Assembly: GCA_028752905.1 (NCBI GenBank)
Contig: JAQNBH010000003.1
Location: 39,368,472 to 39,432,471 of the forward strand
Direction: 5' to 3'
Origin: Cladorhizidae sp. MBARI D1340-BT2
Taxonomy: Eukaryota > Porifera > Demospongiae > Poecilosclerida > Cladorhizidae
Length of the DNA stretch: 64,000 bases
Part shown: positions 12,646 to 28,768 of the stretch, in pieces
How the letters are laid out: every line of letters begins with the position of its first letter
Numbering within the stretch: the stretch's first letter is position 1
The notes under the pieces: generated by a model
Database searches by the model: none
Seen by the model: the letters and a program-made list of their open reading frames with translations, nothing else
What the model was told of the DNA's origin: nothing
Translations under genes and position numbers: made by a program

Positions 12646-15639
12646 CCTAGCATGTTTATATACCTAGCATGGTTATATACCTAGCATAGTTATACACCTA
12701 GCATGGTTATACAATTAGCATGGTTATACACCTAGCATGGTTATACACCTAGCATGGTTATATACCTAGCATGGTTATATACCTAGCATGGTTATACACC
12801 TAGCATGGTTATATACCTAGCATGGTTATATACCTAGCATGGTTATACACCTAGCATGGTTATATACCTAGCATGGTTATATACCTAGTATGGTTATACA
12901 CCTAGCATGGTTATATACCTAGCATGGTTATACACCTAGCATGGTTATATACCTAGCATGGTTATACACCTAGCATGGTTATACACCTAGCATGGTTATA
13001 CACCTAGCATGGTTATAAAATTAGCATGGTTATACACCTAGCTTGGTTATATACCTAGCATGGTTATATACCTAGCATGGTTATACACCTAGCATGGTTA
13101 TACACCTAGCATGGTTATATACCTAGCATGGTTATACACCTAGCATGGTTATACACCTAGCATGGTTATACACCTAGCATGGTTATATACCTAGCATGGT
13201 TATATACCTAGCATGGTTATACACCTAGCATGGTTATATACCTAGCATGTATATAATACTAGCATGGTTATACACCTAGCATGGTAATACACCTAGCATG
13301 GTTATACACTTAGCATGGTTATATACCTAGCATGGTTATACATCTAGCATGGTTATATACCTAGCATGGTTATATACCTAGCATGGTTATACACGTAGCA
13401 TGGTTATATACCTAGCATGTTTATATACCTAGCATGGTTATATACCTAGCATAGTTATACACCTAGCATGGTTATACAATTAGCATGGTTATACACCTAG
13501 CATAGTTATATACCTAGCATGGTTATACACCTAGCATGGTTATACACCTAGCATGGTTATACACCTAGCATGGTTATACACCTAGCATGGTTATATACCT
13601 AGCATGGTTATACACGTAGCATGGTTATATACCTAGCATGGTTATACACCTAGCATGGTTATATACCTAGCATGGTTATACACCTAGCATGGTTATATAC
13701 CTAGCATGGTTATACACCTAGCATGGTTATATACCTAGCATGGTTATACACCTAGCATGGTTATACACCTAGCATGGTTATATACCTAGCATGGTTATAT
13801 ACCTAGCATGGTTATATACCTAACATGGATATATACCTAGCATAGTTATACACCTAGCATGGTTATACAATTAGCATGGTTATACACCTAGCATGGTTAT
13901 ACACCTAGCATGGTTATATACCTAGCATGGTTATATACCTAGCATGGTTATACACCTAGCATGGTTATATACCTAGCATGGTTATATACCTAGCATGGTT
14001 ATACACCTAGCATGGTTATATACCTAGCATGGTTATATACCTAGCATGGTTATACACCTAGCATGGTTATATACCTAGCATGGTTATACACCTAGCATGG
14101 TTATATACCTAGCATGGTTATACACCTAGCATGGTTATACACCTAGCATGGTTATACACCTAGCATGGTTATAAAATTAGCATGGTTATACACCTAGCTT
14201 GGTTATATACCTAGCATGGTTATATACCTAGCATGGTTATACACCTAGCATGGTTATACACCTAGCATGGTTATATACCTAGCATGGTTATACACCTAGC
14301 ATGGTTGTACACCTAGCATGGTTATACACCTAGCATGGTTATATACCTAGCATGGTTATATACCTAGCATGGTTATACACCTAGCATGGTTATATACCTA
14401 GCATGTATATAATACTAGCATGGTTATACACCTAGCATGGTAATACACCTAGCATGGTTATACACTTAGCATGGTTATATACCTAGCATGGTTATATACC
14501 TAGCATGGTTATACACGTAGCATGGTTATATACCTAGCATGTTTATATACCTAGCATGGTTATATACCTAGCATAGTTATACACCTAGCATGGTTATACA
14601 ATTAGCATGGTTATACACCTAGCATAGTTATATACCTAGCATGGTTATACACCTAGCATGGTTATACACCTAGCATGGTTATACACCTAGCATGGTTATA
14701 CACCTAGCATGGTTATATACCTAGCATGGTTATACACCTAGCATGGTTATATACCTAGCATGGTTATACACCTAGCATGGTTATATACCTAGCATGGTTA
14801 TACACCTAGCATGGTTATATACCTAGCATGGTTATACACCTAGCATGGTTATATACCTAGCATGGTTATACACCTAGCATGGTTATACACCTAGCATGGT
14901 TATATACCTAGCATGGTTATATACCTAGCATGGTTATATACCTAACATGGATATATACCTAGCATAGTTATACACCTAGCATGGTTATACAATTAGCATG
15001 GTTATACACCTAATATGGTTATATACCTAGCATAGTTATACACCTAGCATGGTTATACACCTAGCATGGATATATACCTAGCATGGTTATACACCTAGCA
15101 TGGTTATATACCTAGCATGGTTATACACCTAGCATGGTTATATACCTAGCATGGTTATATACCTAGCATGGTTATACACCTAGCATGGTTATATACCTAG
15201 CATGGTTATATACCTAGCATGGTTATACACCTAGCATGGTTATATACCTAGCATGGTTATATACCTAGCTTGGTTATATACCTAGCATGGTTATATACCT
15301 AGCATGGTTATACACCTACCATGGTTATATACCTAGCATGGTTATATACCTAGCATGGTTATATACCTAGCATGGTTATATACCTAGCATATAGTTATAC
15401 ACCTAGCATGGTTATACAATTAGCATGGTTATACACCTAGCTTGGTTATATACCTAGCATGGTTATATACCTAGCATGGTTATACACCTAGCATGGTTAT
15501 ACACCTAGCATGGTTATATACCTAGCATGGTTATACACCTAGCATGGTTATACACCTAGCATGGTTATACACCTAGCATGGTTATATACCTAGCATGGTT
15601 ATATACCTAGCATGGTTATACACCTAGCATGGTTATATA

Positions 15640-15979
15640 CCTAGCATGTTTATAATACTAGCATGGTTATACACCTAGCATGGTAATACACCTAGCATGG
15701 TTATACACTTAGCATGGTTATATACCTAGCATGGTTATACATCTAGCATGGTTATACACCTAGCATGGATATATACCTAGCATGGTTATACACGTAGCAT
15801 GGTTATATACCTAGCATGTTTATAATACTAGCATGGTTATACACCTAGCATGGTAATACACCTAGCATGGTTATACACTTAGCATGGTTATATACCTAGC
15901 ATGGTTATACATCTAGCATGGTTATACACCTAGCATGGATATATACCTAGCATGGTTATACACGTAGCATGGTTATATA
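15640..15979 (+). repeat. Doubled M1 cassette, second instance
   Basis: Cassettes at 15640-15809 and 15810-15979 repeat the arrangement at 12306, 3,334 bp upstream. The flanking H (15383) and M2 (16575) keep the same distances, so this was copied as part of a larger segment and was not formed anew. Confidence 0.92.
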
Positions 15980-17628
15980 CCTAGCATGTTTATATACCTA
16001 GCATGGTTATATACCTAGCATAGTTATACACCTAGCATGGTTATACAATTAGCATGGTTATACACCTAGCATGGTTATACACCTAGCATGGTTATATACC
16101 TAGCATGGTTATATACCTAGCATGGTTATACACCTAGCATGGTTATATACCTAGCATGGTTATATACCTAGCATGGTTATACACCTAGCATGGTTATATA
16201 CCTAGCATGGTTATATACCTAGCATGGTTATACACCTAGCATGGTTATATACCTAGCATGGTTATACACCTAGCATGGTTATATACCTAGCATGGTTATA
16301 CACCTAGCATGGTTATACACCTAGCATGGTTATACACCTAGCATGGTTATAAAATTAGCATGGTTATACACCTAGCTTGGTTATATACCTAGCATGGTTA
16401 TATACCTAGCATGGTTATACACCTAGCATGGTTATACACCTAGCATGGTTATATACCTAGCATGGTTATACACCTAGCATGGTTATACACCTAGCATGGT
16501 TATACACCTAGCATGGTTATATACCTAGCATGGTTATATACCTAGCATGGTTATACACCTAGCATGGTTATATACCTAGCATGTATATAATACTAGCATG
16601 GTTATACACCTAGCATGGTAATACACCTAGCATGGTTATACACTTAGCATGGTTATATACCTAGCATGGTTATACATCTAGCATGGTTATATACCTAGCA
16701 TGGTTATATACCTAGCATGGTTATACACGTAGCATGGTTATATACCTAGCATGTTTATATACCTAGCATGGTTATATACCTAGCATAGTTATACACCTAG
16801 CATGGTTATACAATTAGCATGGTTATACACCTAGCATAGTTATATACCTAGCATGGTTATACACCTAGCATGGTTATACACCTAGCATGGTTATACACCT
16901 AGCATGGTTATACACCTAGCATGGTTATATACCTAGCATGGTTATACACCTAGCATGGTTATATACCTAGCATGGTTATACACCTAGCATGGTTATATAC
17001 CTAGCATGGTTATACACCTAGCATGGTTATATACCTAGCATGGTTATACACCTAGCATGGTTATATACCTAGCATGGTTATACACCTAGCATGGTTATAT
17101 ACCTAGCATGGTTATACACCTAGCATGGTTATACACCTAGCATGGTTATATACCTAGCATGGTTATATACCTAGCATGGTTATATACCTAACATGGATAT
17201 ATACCTAGCATAGTTATACACCTAGCATGGTTATACAATTAGCATGGTTATACACCTAATATGGTTATATACCTAGCATAGTTATACACCTAGCATGGTT
17301 ATACACCTAGCATGGATATATACCTAGCATGGTTATACACCTAGCATGGTTATATACCTAGCATGGTTATACACCTAGCATGGTTATATACCTAGCATGG
17401 TTATATACCTAGCATGGTTATACACCTAGCATGGTTATATACCTAGCATGGTTATATACCTAGCATGGTTATACACCTAGCATGGTTATATACCTAGCAT
17501 AGTTATATACCTAGCTTGGTTATATACCTAGCATGGTTATATACCTAGCATGGTTATACACCTACCATGGTTATATACCTAGCATGGTTATATACCTAGC
17601 ATGGTTATATACCTAGCATGGTTATATA

Positions 17629-20600
17629 CCTAGCATATAGTTATACACCTAGCATGGTTATACAATTAGCATGGTTATACACCTAGCTTGGTTATATACC
17701 TAGCATGGTTATATACCTAGCATGGTTATACACCTAGCATGGTTATACACCTAGCATGGTTATATACCTAGCATGGTTATACACCTAGCATGGTTATACA
17801 CCTAGCATGGTTATACACCTAGCATGGTTATATACCTAGCATGGTTATATACCTAGCATGGTTATACACCTAGCATGGTTATATACCTAGCATGTTTATA
17901 ATACTAGCATGGTTATACACCTAGCATGGTAATACACCTAGCATGGTTATACACTTAGCATGGTTATATACCTAGCATGGTTATACATCTAGCATGGTTA
18001 TACACCTAGCATGGATATATACCTAGCATGGTTATACACGTAGCATGGTTATATACCTAGCATGTTTATATACCTAGCATGGTTATATACCTAGCATAGT
18101 TATACACCTAGCATGGTTATACAATTAGCATGGTTATACACCTAGCATGGTTATACACCTAGCATGGTTATATACCTAGCATGGTTATATACCTAGCATG
18201 GTTATATACCTAGCATGGTTATATACCTAGCATGGTTATATACCTAGCATGGTTATACACCTAGCATGGTTATATACCTAGCATGGTTATATACCTAGCA
18301 TGGTTATACACCTAGCATGGTTATATACCTAGCATGGTTATACACCTAGCATGGTTATACACCTAGCATGGTTATATACCTAGCATGGTTATACACCTAG
18401 CATGGTTATACACCTAGCATGGTTATACACCTAGCATGGTTATATACCTAGCATGGTTATATACCTAGCATGGTTATACACCTAGCATGGTTATATACCT
18501 AGCATGTATATAATACTAGCATGGTTATACACCTAGCATGGTAATACACCTAGCATGGTTATACACTTAGCATGGTTATATACCTAGCATGGTTATACAT
18601 CTAGCATGGTTATATACCTAGCATGGTTATATACCTAGCATGGTTATACACGTAGCATGGTTATATACCTAGCATGTTTATATACCTAGCATGGTTATAT
18701 ACCTAGCATAGTTATACACCTAGCATGGTTATACAATTAGCATGGTTATACACCTAATATGGTTATATACCTAGCATAGTTATACACCTAGCATGGTTAT
18801 ACACCTAGCATGGATATATACATAGCATGGTTATACACCTAGCATGGTTATATACCTAGCATGGTTATACACCTAGCATGGTTATATACCTAGCATGGTT
18901 ATATACCTAGCATGGTTATACACCTAGCATGGTTATATACCTAGCATGGTTATATACCTAGCATGGTTATACACCTAGCATGGTTATATACCTAGCATGG
19001 TTATATACCTAGCTTGGTTATATACCTAGCATGGTTATATACCTAGCATGGTTATACACCTAGCATGGTTATATACCTAGCATGGTTATATACCTAGCAT
19101 GGTTATATACCTAGCATGGTTATATACCTAGCATATAGTTATACACCTAGCATGGTTATACAATTAGCATGGTTATACACCTAGCTTGGTTATATACCTA
19201 GCATGGTTATATACCTAGCATGGTTATACACCTAGCATGGTTATACACCTAGCATGGTTATATACCTAGCATGGTTATACACCTAGCATGGTTATACACC
19301 TAGCATGGTTATACACCTAGCATGATTATATACCTAGCATGGTTATATACCTAGCATGGTTATACACCTAGCATGGTTATATACCTAGCATGTTTATAAT
19401 ACTAGCATGGTTATACACCTAGCATGGTAATACACCTAGCATGGTTATACACTTAGCATGGTTATATACCTAGCATGGTTATACATCTAGCATGGTTATA
19501 CACCTAGCATGGATATATACCTAGCATGGTTATACACGTAGCATGGTTATATACCTAGCATGTTTATATACCTAGCATGGTTATATACCTTGCATAGTTA
19601 TACACCTAGCATGGTTATACAATTAGCATGGTTATACACCTAGCATGGTTATACATCTAGCATGGTTATATACCTAGCATGGTTATATACCTAGCATGGT
19701 TATACACCTAGCATGGTTATATACCTAGCATGGTTATATACCTAGCATGGTTATACACCTAGCATGGTTATATACCTAGCATGGTTATATACCTAGCATG
19801 GTTATACACCTAGCATGGTTATATACCTAGCATGGTTATACACCTAGCATGGTTATACACCTAGCATGGTTATATACCTAGCATGGTTATACACCTAGCA
19901 TGGTTATACACCTAGCATGGTTATACACCTAGCATGGTTATATACCTAGCATGGTTATATACCTAGCATGGTTATACACCTAGCATGGTTATATACCTAG
20001 CATGGTTATATACCTAGCATGGTTATACACCTAGCATGGTTATATACCTAGCATGTATATAATACTAGCATGGTTATACACCTAGCATGGTAATACACCT
20101 AGCATGGTTATACACTTAGCATGGTTATATACCTAGCATGGTTATACATCTAGCATGGTTATATACCTAGCATGGTTATATACCTAGCATGGTTATACAC
20201 GTAGCATGGTTATATACCTAGCATGGTTATACACCTAGCATGGTTATATACCTAGCATGGTTATACACCTAGCATGGTTATATACCTAGCATGGTTATAC
20301 ACCTAGCATGGTTATATACCTAGCATGGTTATACACCTAGCATGGTTATACACCTAGCATGGTTATATACCTAGCATGGTTATATACCTAGCATGGTTAT
20401 ATACCTAACATGGATATATACCTAGCATAGTTATACACCTAGCATGGTTATACAATTAGCATGGTTATACACCTAGCATGGTTATACACCTAGCATGGTT
20501 ATATACCTAGCATGGTTATATACCTAGCATGGTTATACACCTAGCATGGTTATATACCTAGCATGGTTATATACCTAGCATGGTTATACACCTAGCATGG

Positions 20601-22001
20601 TTATATACCTAGCATGGTTATATACCTAGCATGGTTATACACCTAGCATGGTTATATACCTAGCATGGTTATACACCTAGCATGGTTATATACCTAGCAT
20701 GGTTATACACCTAGCATGGTTATACACCTAGCATGGTTATACACCTAGCATGGTTATAAAATTAGCATGGTTATACACCTAGCTTGGTTATATACCTAGC
20801 ATGGTTATATACCTAGCATGGTTATACACCTAGCATGGTTATACACCTAGCATGGTTATATACCTAGCATGGTTATACACCTAGCATGGTTGTACACCTA
20901 GCATGGTTATACACCTAGCATGGTTATATACCTAGCATGGTTATATACCTAGCATGGTTATACACCTAGCATGGTTATATACCTAGCATGTATATAATAC
21001 TAGCATGGTTATACACCTAGCATGGTAATACACCTAGCATGGTTATACACTTAGCATGGTTATATACCTAGCATGGTTATACATCTAGCATGGTTATATA
21101 CCTAGCATGGTTATATACCTAGCATGGTTATACACGTAGCATGGTTATATACCTAGCATGTTTATATACCTAGCATGGTTATATACCTAGCATAGTTATA
21201 CACCTAGCATGGTTATACAATTAGCATGGTTATACACCTAGCATAGTTATATACCTAGCATGGTTATACACCTAGCATGGTTATACACCTAGCATGGTTA
21301 TACACCTAGCATGGTTATACACCTAGCATGGTTATATACCTAGCATGGTTATACACCTAGCATGGTTATATACCTAGCATGGTTATACACCTAGCATGGT
21401 TATATACCTAGCATGGTTATACACCTAGCATGGTTATATACCTAGCATGGTTATACACCTAGCATGGTTATATACCTAGCATGGTTATACACCTAGCATG
21501 GTTATACACCTAGCATGGTTATATACCTAGCATGGTTATATACCTAGCATGGTTATATACCTAACATGGATATATACCTAGCATAGTTATACACCTAGCA
21601 TGGTTATACAATTAGCATGGTTATACACCTAATATGGTTATATACCTAGCATAGTTATACACCTAGCATGGTTATACACCTAGCATGGATATATACCTAG
21701 CATGGTTATACACCTAGCATGGTTATATACCTAGCATGGTTATACACCTAGCATGGTTATATACCTAGCATGGTTATATACCTAGCATGGTTATACACCT
21801 AGCATGGTTATATACCTAGCATGGTTATATACCTAGCATGGTTATACACCTAGCATGGTTATATACCTAGCATGGTTATATACCTAGCTTGGTTATATAC
21901 CTAGCATGGTTATATACCTAGCATGGTTATACACCTACCATGGTTATATACCTAGCATGGTTATATACCTAGCATGGTTATATACCTAGCATGGTTATAT
22001 A
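17629..22001 (+). repeat. 4,373-bp segmental tandem duplication, copy 1
   Basis: H monomers at 17629 and 19127 divide the segment into 1,498 and 2,875 bp. Cassette starts are 17886 (M1), 18498 (M2), 19384 (M1), 20047 (M2) and 20982 (M2). Each is repeated 4,373 bp later (257 x 17 + 4, the four extra bases coming from two H monomers). The M2 cassette at 20047 lacks its closing catgttta monomer, as does its partner at 24420. Copy 2 differs by at least one private change, tctagcattgtt near 23866. Confidence 0.9.
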
Positions 22002-25000
22002 CCTAGCATATAGTTATACACCTAGCATGGTTATACAATTAGCATGGTTATACACCTAGCTTGGTTATATACCTAGCATGGTTATATACCTAGCATGGTT
22101 ATACACCTAGCATGGTTATACACCTAGCATGGTTATATACCTAGCATGGTTATACACCTAGCATGGTTATACACCTAGCATGGTTATACACCTAGCATGG
22201 TTATATACCTAGCATGGTTATATACCTAGCATGGTTATACACCTAGCATGGTTATATACCTAGCATGTTTATAATACTAGCATGGTTATACACCTAGCAT
22301 GGTAATACACCTAGCATGGTTATACACTTAGCATGGTTATATACCTAGCATGGTTATACATCTAGCATGGTTATACACCTAGCATGGATATATACCTAGC
22401 ATGGTTATACACGTAGCATGGTTATATACCTAGCATGTTTATATACCTAGCATGGTTATATACCTAGCATAGTTATACACCTAGCATGGTTATACAATTA
22501 GCATGGTTATACACCTAGCATGGTTATACACCTAGCATGGTTATATACCTAGCATGGTTATATACCTAGCATGGTTATATACCTAGCATGGTTATATACC
22601 TAGCATGGTTATATACCTAGCATGGTTATACACCTAGCATGGTTATATACCTAGCATGGTTATATACCTAGCATGGTTATACACCTAGCATGGTTATATA
22701 CCTAGCATGGTTATACACCTAGCATGGTTATACACCTAGCATGGTTATATACCTAGCATGGTTATACACCTAGCATGGTTATACACCTAGCATGGTTATA
22801 CACCTAGCATGGTTATATACCTAGCATGGTTATATACCTAGCATGGTTATACACCTAGCATGGTTATATACCTAGCATGTATATAATACTAGCATGGTTA
22901 TACACCTAGCATGGTAATACACCTAGCATGGTTATACACTTAGCATGGTTATATACCTAGCATGGTTATACATCTAGCATGGTTATATACCTAGCATGGT
23001 TATATACCTAGCATGGTTATACACGTAGCATGGTTATATACCTAGCATGTTTATATACCTAGCATGGTTATATACCTAGCATAGTTATACACCTAGCATG
23101 GTTATACAATTAGCATGGTTATACACCTAATATGGTTATATACCTAGCATAGTTATACACCTAGCATGGTTATACACCTAGCATGGATATATACATAGCA
23201 TGGTTATACACCTAGCATGGTTATATACCTAGCATGGTTATACACCTAGCATGGTTATATACCTAGCATGGTTATATACCTAGCATGGTTATACACCTAG
23301 CATGGTTATATACCTAGCATGGTTATATACCTAGCATGGTTATACACCTAGCATGGTTATATACCTAGCATGGTTATATACCTAGCTTGGTTATATACCT
23401 AGCATGGTTATATACCTAGCATGGTTATACACCTAGCATGGTTATATACCTAGCATGGTTATATACCTAGCATGGTTATATACCTAGCATGGTTATATAC
23501 CTAGCATATAGTTATACACCTAGCATGGTTATACAATTAGCATGGTTATACACCTAGCTTGGTTATATACCTAGCATGGTTATATACCTAGCATGGTTAT
23601 ACACCTAGCATGGTTATACACCTAGCATGGTTATATACCTAGCATGGTTATACACCTAGCATGGTTATACACCTAGCATGGTTATACACCTAGCATGATT
23701 ATATACCTAGCATGGTTATATACCTAGCATGGTTATACACCTAGCATGGTTATATACCTAGCATGTTTATAATACTAGCATGGTTATACACCTAGCATGG
23801 TAATACACCTAGCATGGTTATACACTTAGCATGGTTATATACCTAGCATGGTTATACATCTAGCATTGTTATACACCTAGCATGGATATATACCTAGCAT
23901 GGTTATACACGTAGCATGGTTATATACCTAGCATGTTTATATACCTAGCATGGTTATATACCTTGCATAGTTATACACCTAGCATGGTTATACAATTAGC
24001 ATGGTTATACACCTAGCATGGTTATACATCTAGCATGGTTATATACCTAGCATGGTTATATACCTAGCATGGTTATACACCTAGCATGGTTATATACCTA
24101 GCATGGTTATATACCTAGCATGGTTATACACCTAGCATGGTTATATACCTAGCATGGTTATATACCTAGCATGGTTATACACCTAGCATGGTTATATACC
24201 TAGCATGGTTATACACCTAGCATGGTTATACACCTAGCATGGTTATATACCTAGCATGGTTATACACCTAGCATGGTTATACACCTAGCATGGTTATACA
24301 CCTAGCATGGTTATATACCTAGCATGGTTATATACCTAGCATGGTTATACACCTAGCATGGTTATATACCTAGCATGGTTATATACCTAGCATGGTTATA
24401 CACCTAGCATGGTTATATACCTAGCATGTATATAATACTAGCATGGTTATACACCTAGCATGGTAATACACCTAGCATGGTTATACACTTAGCATGGTTA
24501 TATACCTAGCATGGTTATACATCTAGCATGGTTATATACCTAGCATGGTTATATACCTAGCATGGTTATACACGTAGCATGGTTATATACCTAGCATGGT
24601 TATACACCTAGCATGGTTATATACCTAGCATGGTTATACACCTAGCATGGTTATATACCTAGCATGGTTATACACCTAGCATGGTTATATACCTAGCATG
24701 GTTATACACCTAGCATGGTTATACACCTAGCATGGTTATATACCTAGCATGGTTATATACCTAGCATGGTTATATACCTAACATGGATATATACCTAGCA
24801 TAGTTATACACCTAGCATGGTTATACAATTAGCATGGTTATACACCTAGCATGGTTATACACCTAGCATGGTTATATACCTAGCATGGTTATATACCTAG
24901 CATGGTTATACACCTAGCATGGTTATATACCTAGCATGGTTATATACCTAGCATGGTTATACACCTAGCATGGTTATATACCTAGCATGGTTATATACCT

Positions 25001-26374
25001 AGCATGGTTATACACCTAGCATGGTTATATACCTAGCATGGTTATACACCTAGCATGGTTATATACCTAGCATGGTTATACACCTAGCATGGTTATACAC
25101 CTAGCATGGTTATACACCTAGCATGGTTATAAAATTAGCATGGTTATACACCTAGCTTGGTTATATACCTAGCATGGTTATATACCTAGCATGGTTATAC
25201 ACCTAGCATGGTTATACACCTAGCATGGTTATATACCTAGCATGGTTATACACCTAGCATGGTTGTACACCTAGCATGGTTATACACCTAGCATGGTTAT
25301 ATACCTAGCATGGTTATATACCTAGCATGGTTATACACCTAGCATGGTTATATACCTAGCATGTATATAATACTAGCATGGTTATACACCTAGCATGGTA
25401 ATACACCTAGCATGGTTATACACTTAGCATGGTTATATACCTAGCATGGTTATACATCTAGCATGGTTATATACCTAGCATGGTTATATACCTAGCATGG
25501 TTATACACGTAGCATGGTTATATACCTAGCATGTTTATATACCTAGCATGGTTATATACCTAGCATAGTTATACACCTAGCATGGTTATACAATTAGCAT
25601 GGTTATACACCTAGCATAGTTATATACCTAGCATGGTTATACACCTAGCATGGTTATACACCTAGCATGGTTATACACCTAGCATGGTTATACACCTAGC
25701 ATGGTTATATACCTAGCATGGTTATACACCTAGCATGGTTATATACCTAGCATGGTTATACACCTAGCATGGTTATATACCTAGCATGGTTATACACCTA
25801 GCATGGTTATATACCTAGCATGGTTATACACCTAGCATGGTTATATACCTAGCATGGTTATACACCTAGCATGGTTATACACCTAGCATGGTTATATACC
25901 TAGCATGGTTATATACCTAGCATGGTTATATACCTAACATGGATATATACCTAGCATAGTTATACACCTAGCATGGTTATACAATTAGCATGGTTATACA
26001 CCTAATATGGTTATATACCTAGCATAGTTATACACCTAGCATGGTTATACACCTAGCATGGATATATACCTAGCATGGTTATACACCTAGCATGGTTATA
26101 TACCTAGCATGGTTATACACCTAGCATGGTTATATACCTAGCATGGTTATATACCTAGCATGGTTATACACCTAGCATGGTTATATACCTAGCATGGTTA
26201 TATACCTAGCATGGTTATACACCTAGCATGGTTATATACCTAGCATGGTTATATACCTAGCTTGGTTATATACCTAGCATGGTTATATACCTAGCATGGT
26301 TATACACCTACCATGGTTATATACCTAGCATGGTTATATACCTAGCATGGTTATATACCTAGCATGGTTATATA
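22002..26374 (+). repeat. 4,373-bp segmental tandem duplication, copy 2
   Basis: H monomers are at 22002 and 23500; cassettes start at 22259, 22871, 23757, 24420 and 25355. Order, type and spacing match copy 1 throughout. The first 1,498-bp unit occurs a third time at 29381-30878, after an intervening 3,006-bp segment, and the following H-M1-M2 spacing (30879, 31136, 31799) also matches before diverging. Confidence 0.9.
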
Positions 26375-26631
26375 CCTAGCATATAGTTATACACCTAGCA
26401 TGGTTATACAATTAGCATGGTTATACACCTAGCTTGGTTATATACCTAGCATGGTTATATACCTAGCATGGTTATACACCTAGCATGGTTATACACCTAG
26501 CATGGTTATATACCTAGCATGGTTATACACCTAGCATGGTTATACACCTAGCATGGTTATACACCTAGCATGGTTATATACCTAGCATGGTTATATACCT
26601 AGCATGGTTATACACCTAGCATGGTTATATA

Positions 26632-26971
26632 CCTAGCATGTTTATAATACTAGCATGGTTATACACCTAGCATGGTAATACACCTAGCATGGTTATACAC
26701 TTAGCATGGTTATATACCTAGCATGGTTATACATCTAGCATGGTTATACACCTAGCATGGATATATACCTAGCATGGTTATACACGTAGCATGGTTATAT
26801 ACCTAGCATGTTTATAATACTAGCATGGTTATACACCTAGCATGGTAATACACCTAGCATGGTTATACACTTAGCATGGTTATATACCTAGCATGGTTAT
26901 ACATCTAGCATGGTTATACACCTAGCATGGATATATACCTAGCATGGTTATACACGTAGCATGGTTATATA
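26632..26971 (+). repeat. Doubled M1 cassette, third instance
   Basis: Cassettes at 26632-26801 and 26802-26971 follow the H at 26375, and M2 begins at 27567. H to M2 is 1,192 bp here, as it is in the modules at 12049 and 15383. The shared spacing implies descent from one doubling event. Confidence 0.92.
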
Positions 26972-28756
26972 CCTAGCATGTTTATATACCTAGCATGGTT
27001 ATATACCTAGCATAGTTATACACCTAGCATGGTTATACAATTAGCATGGTTATACACCTAGCATGGTTATACACCTAGCATGGTTATATACCTAGCATGG
27101 TTATATACCTAGCATGGTTATACACCTAGCATGGTTATATACCTAGCATGGTTATATACCTAGCATGGTTATACACCTAGCATGGTTATATACCTAGCAT
27201 GGTTATATACCTAGCATGGTTATACACCTAGCATGGTTATATACCTAGCATGGTTATACACCTAGCATGGTTATATACCTAGCATGGTTATACACCTAGC
27301 ATGGTTATACACCTAGCATGGTTATACACCTAGCATGGTTATAAAATTAGCATGGTTATACACCTAGCTTGGTTATATACCTAGCATGGTTATATACCTA
27401 GCATGGTTATACACCTAGCATGGTTATACACCTAGCATGGTTATATACCTAGCATGGTTATACACCTAGCATGGTTATACACCTAGCATGGTTATACACC
27501 TAGCATGGTTATATACCTAGCATGGTTATATACCTAGCATGGTTATACACCTAGCATGGTTATATACCTAGCATGTATATAATACTAGCATGGTTATACA
27601 CCTAGCATGGTAATACACCTAGCATGGTTATACACTTAGCATGGTTATATACCTAGCATGGTTATACATCTAGCATGGTTATATACCTAGCATGGTTATA
27701 TACCTAGCATGGTTATACACGTAGCATGGTTATATACCTAGCATGTTTATATACCTAGCATGGTTATATACCTAGCATAGTTATACACCTAGCATGGTTA
27801 TACAATTAGCATGGTTATACACCTAGCATGGTTATACACCTAGCATGGTTATATACCTAGCATGGTTATATACCTAGCATGGTTATACACCTAGCATGGT
27901 TATATACCTAGCATGGTTATATACCTAGCATGGTTATACACCTAGCATGGTTATATACCTAGCATGGTTATATACCTAGCATGGTTATACACCTAGCATG
28001 GTTATATACCTAGCATGGTTATACACCTAGCATGGTTATATACCTAGCATGGTTATACACCTAGCATGGTTATACACCTAGCATGGTTATACACCTAGCA
28101 TGGTTATAAAATTAGCATGGTTATACACCTAGCTTGGTTATATACCTAGCATGGTTATATACCTAGCATGGTTATACACCTAGCATGGTTATACACCTAG
28201 CATGGTTATATACCTAGCATGGTTATACACCTAGCATGGTTATACACCTAGCATGGTTATACACCTAGCATGGTTATATACCTAGCATGGTTATATACCT
28301 AGCATGGTTATACACCTAGCATGGTTATATACCTAGCATGTATATAATACTAGCATGGTTATACACCTAGCATGGTAATACACCTAGCATGGTTATACAC
28401 TTAGCATGGTTATATACCTAGCATGGTTATACATCTAGCATGGTTATATACCTAGCATGGTTATATACCTAGCATGGTTATACACGTAGCATGGTTATAT
28501 ACCTAGCATGTTTATATACCTAGCATGGTTATATACCTAGCATAGTTATACACCTAGCATGGTTATACAATTAGCATGGTTATACACCTAGCATAGTTAT
28601 ATACCTAGCATGGTTATACACCTAGCATGGTTATACACCTAGCATGGTTATACACCTAGCATGGTTATACACCTAGCATGGTTATATACCTAGCATGGTT
28701 ATACACCTAGCATGGTTATATACCTAGCATGGTTATACACCTAGCATGGTTATATA

Positions 28757-28768
28757 CCTAGCAATACA
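28757..28768 (+). repeat. 12-bp monomer with a 5-bp deletion
   Basis: The monomer reads cctagcaataca and lacks five bases relative to cctagcatggttataca. It explains why the M2-to-M1 distance here (28332 to 29638, 1,306 bp) is not 17n + 2. I saw it only once. Confidence 0.88.

Larger units (their letters stand above)
10638..17628 (+). repeat. Mixed higher-order block with a 3,334-bp repeat
   Basis: H monomers at 12049 and 15383 are 3,334 bp apart (196 x 17 + 2). The doubled M1 cassette (12306/12476 and 15640/15810) and the next M2 cassette (13241 and 16575) keep the same spacing. An M2 cassette at 11097 and another at 14397 lie upstream of each module at slightly different distances, so the repeat is not perfect at its left edge. 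The module H + doubled M1 + M2 is used a third time at 26375-27567. A lone cgtagc monomer outside any cassette lies near 13616. No other sequence is present. Confidence 0.82.
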
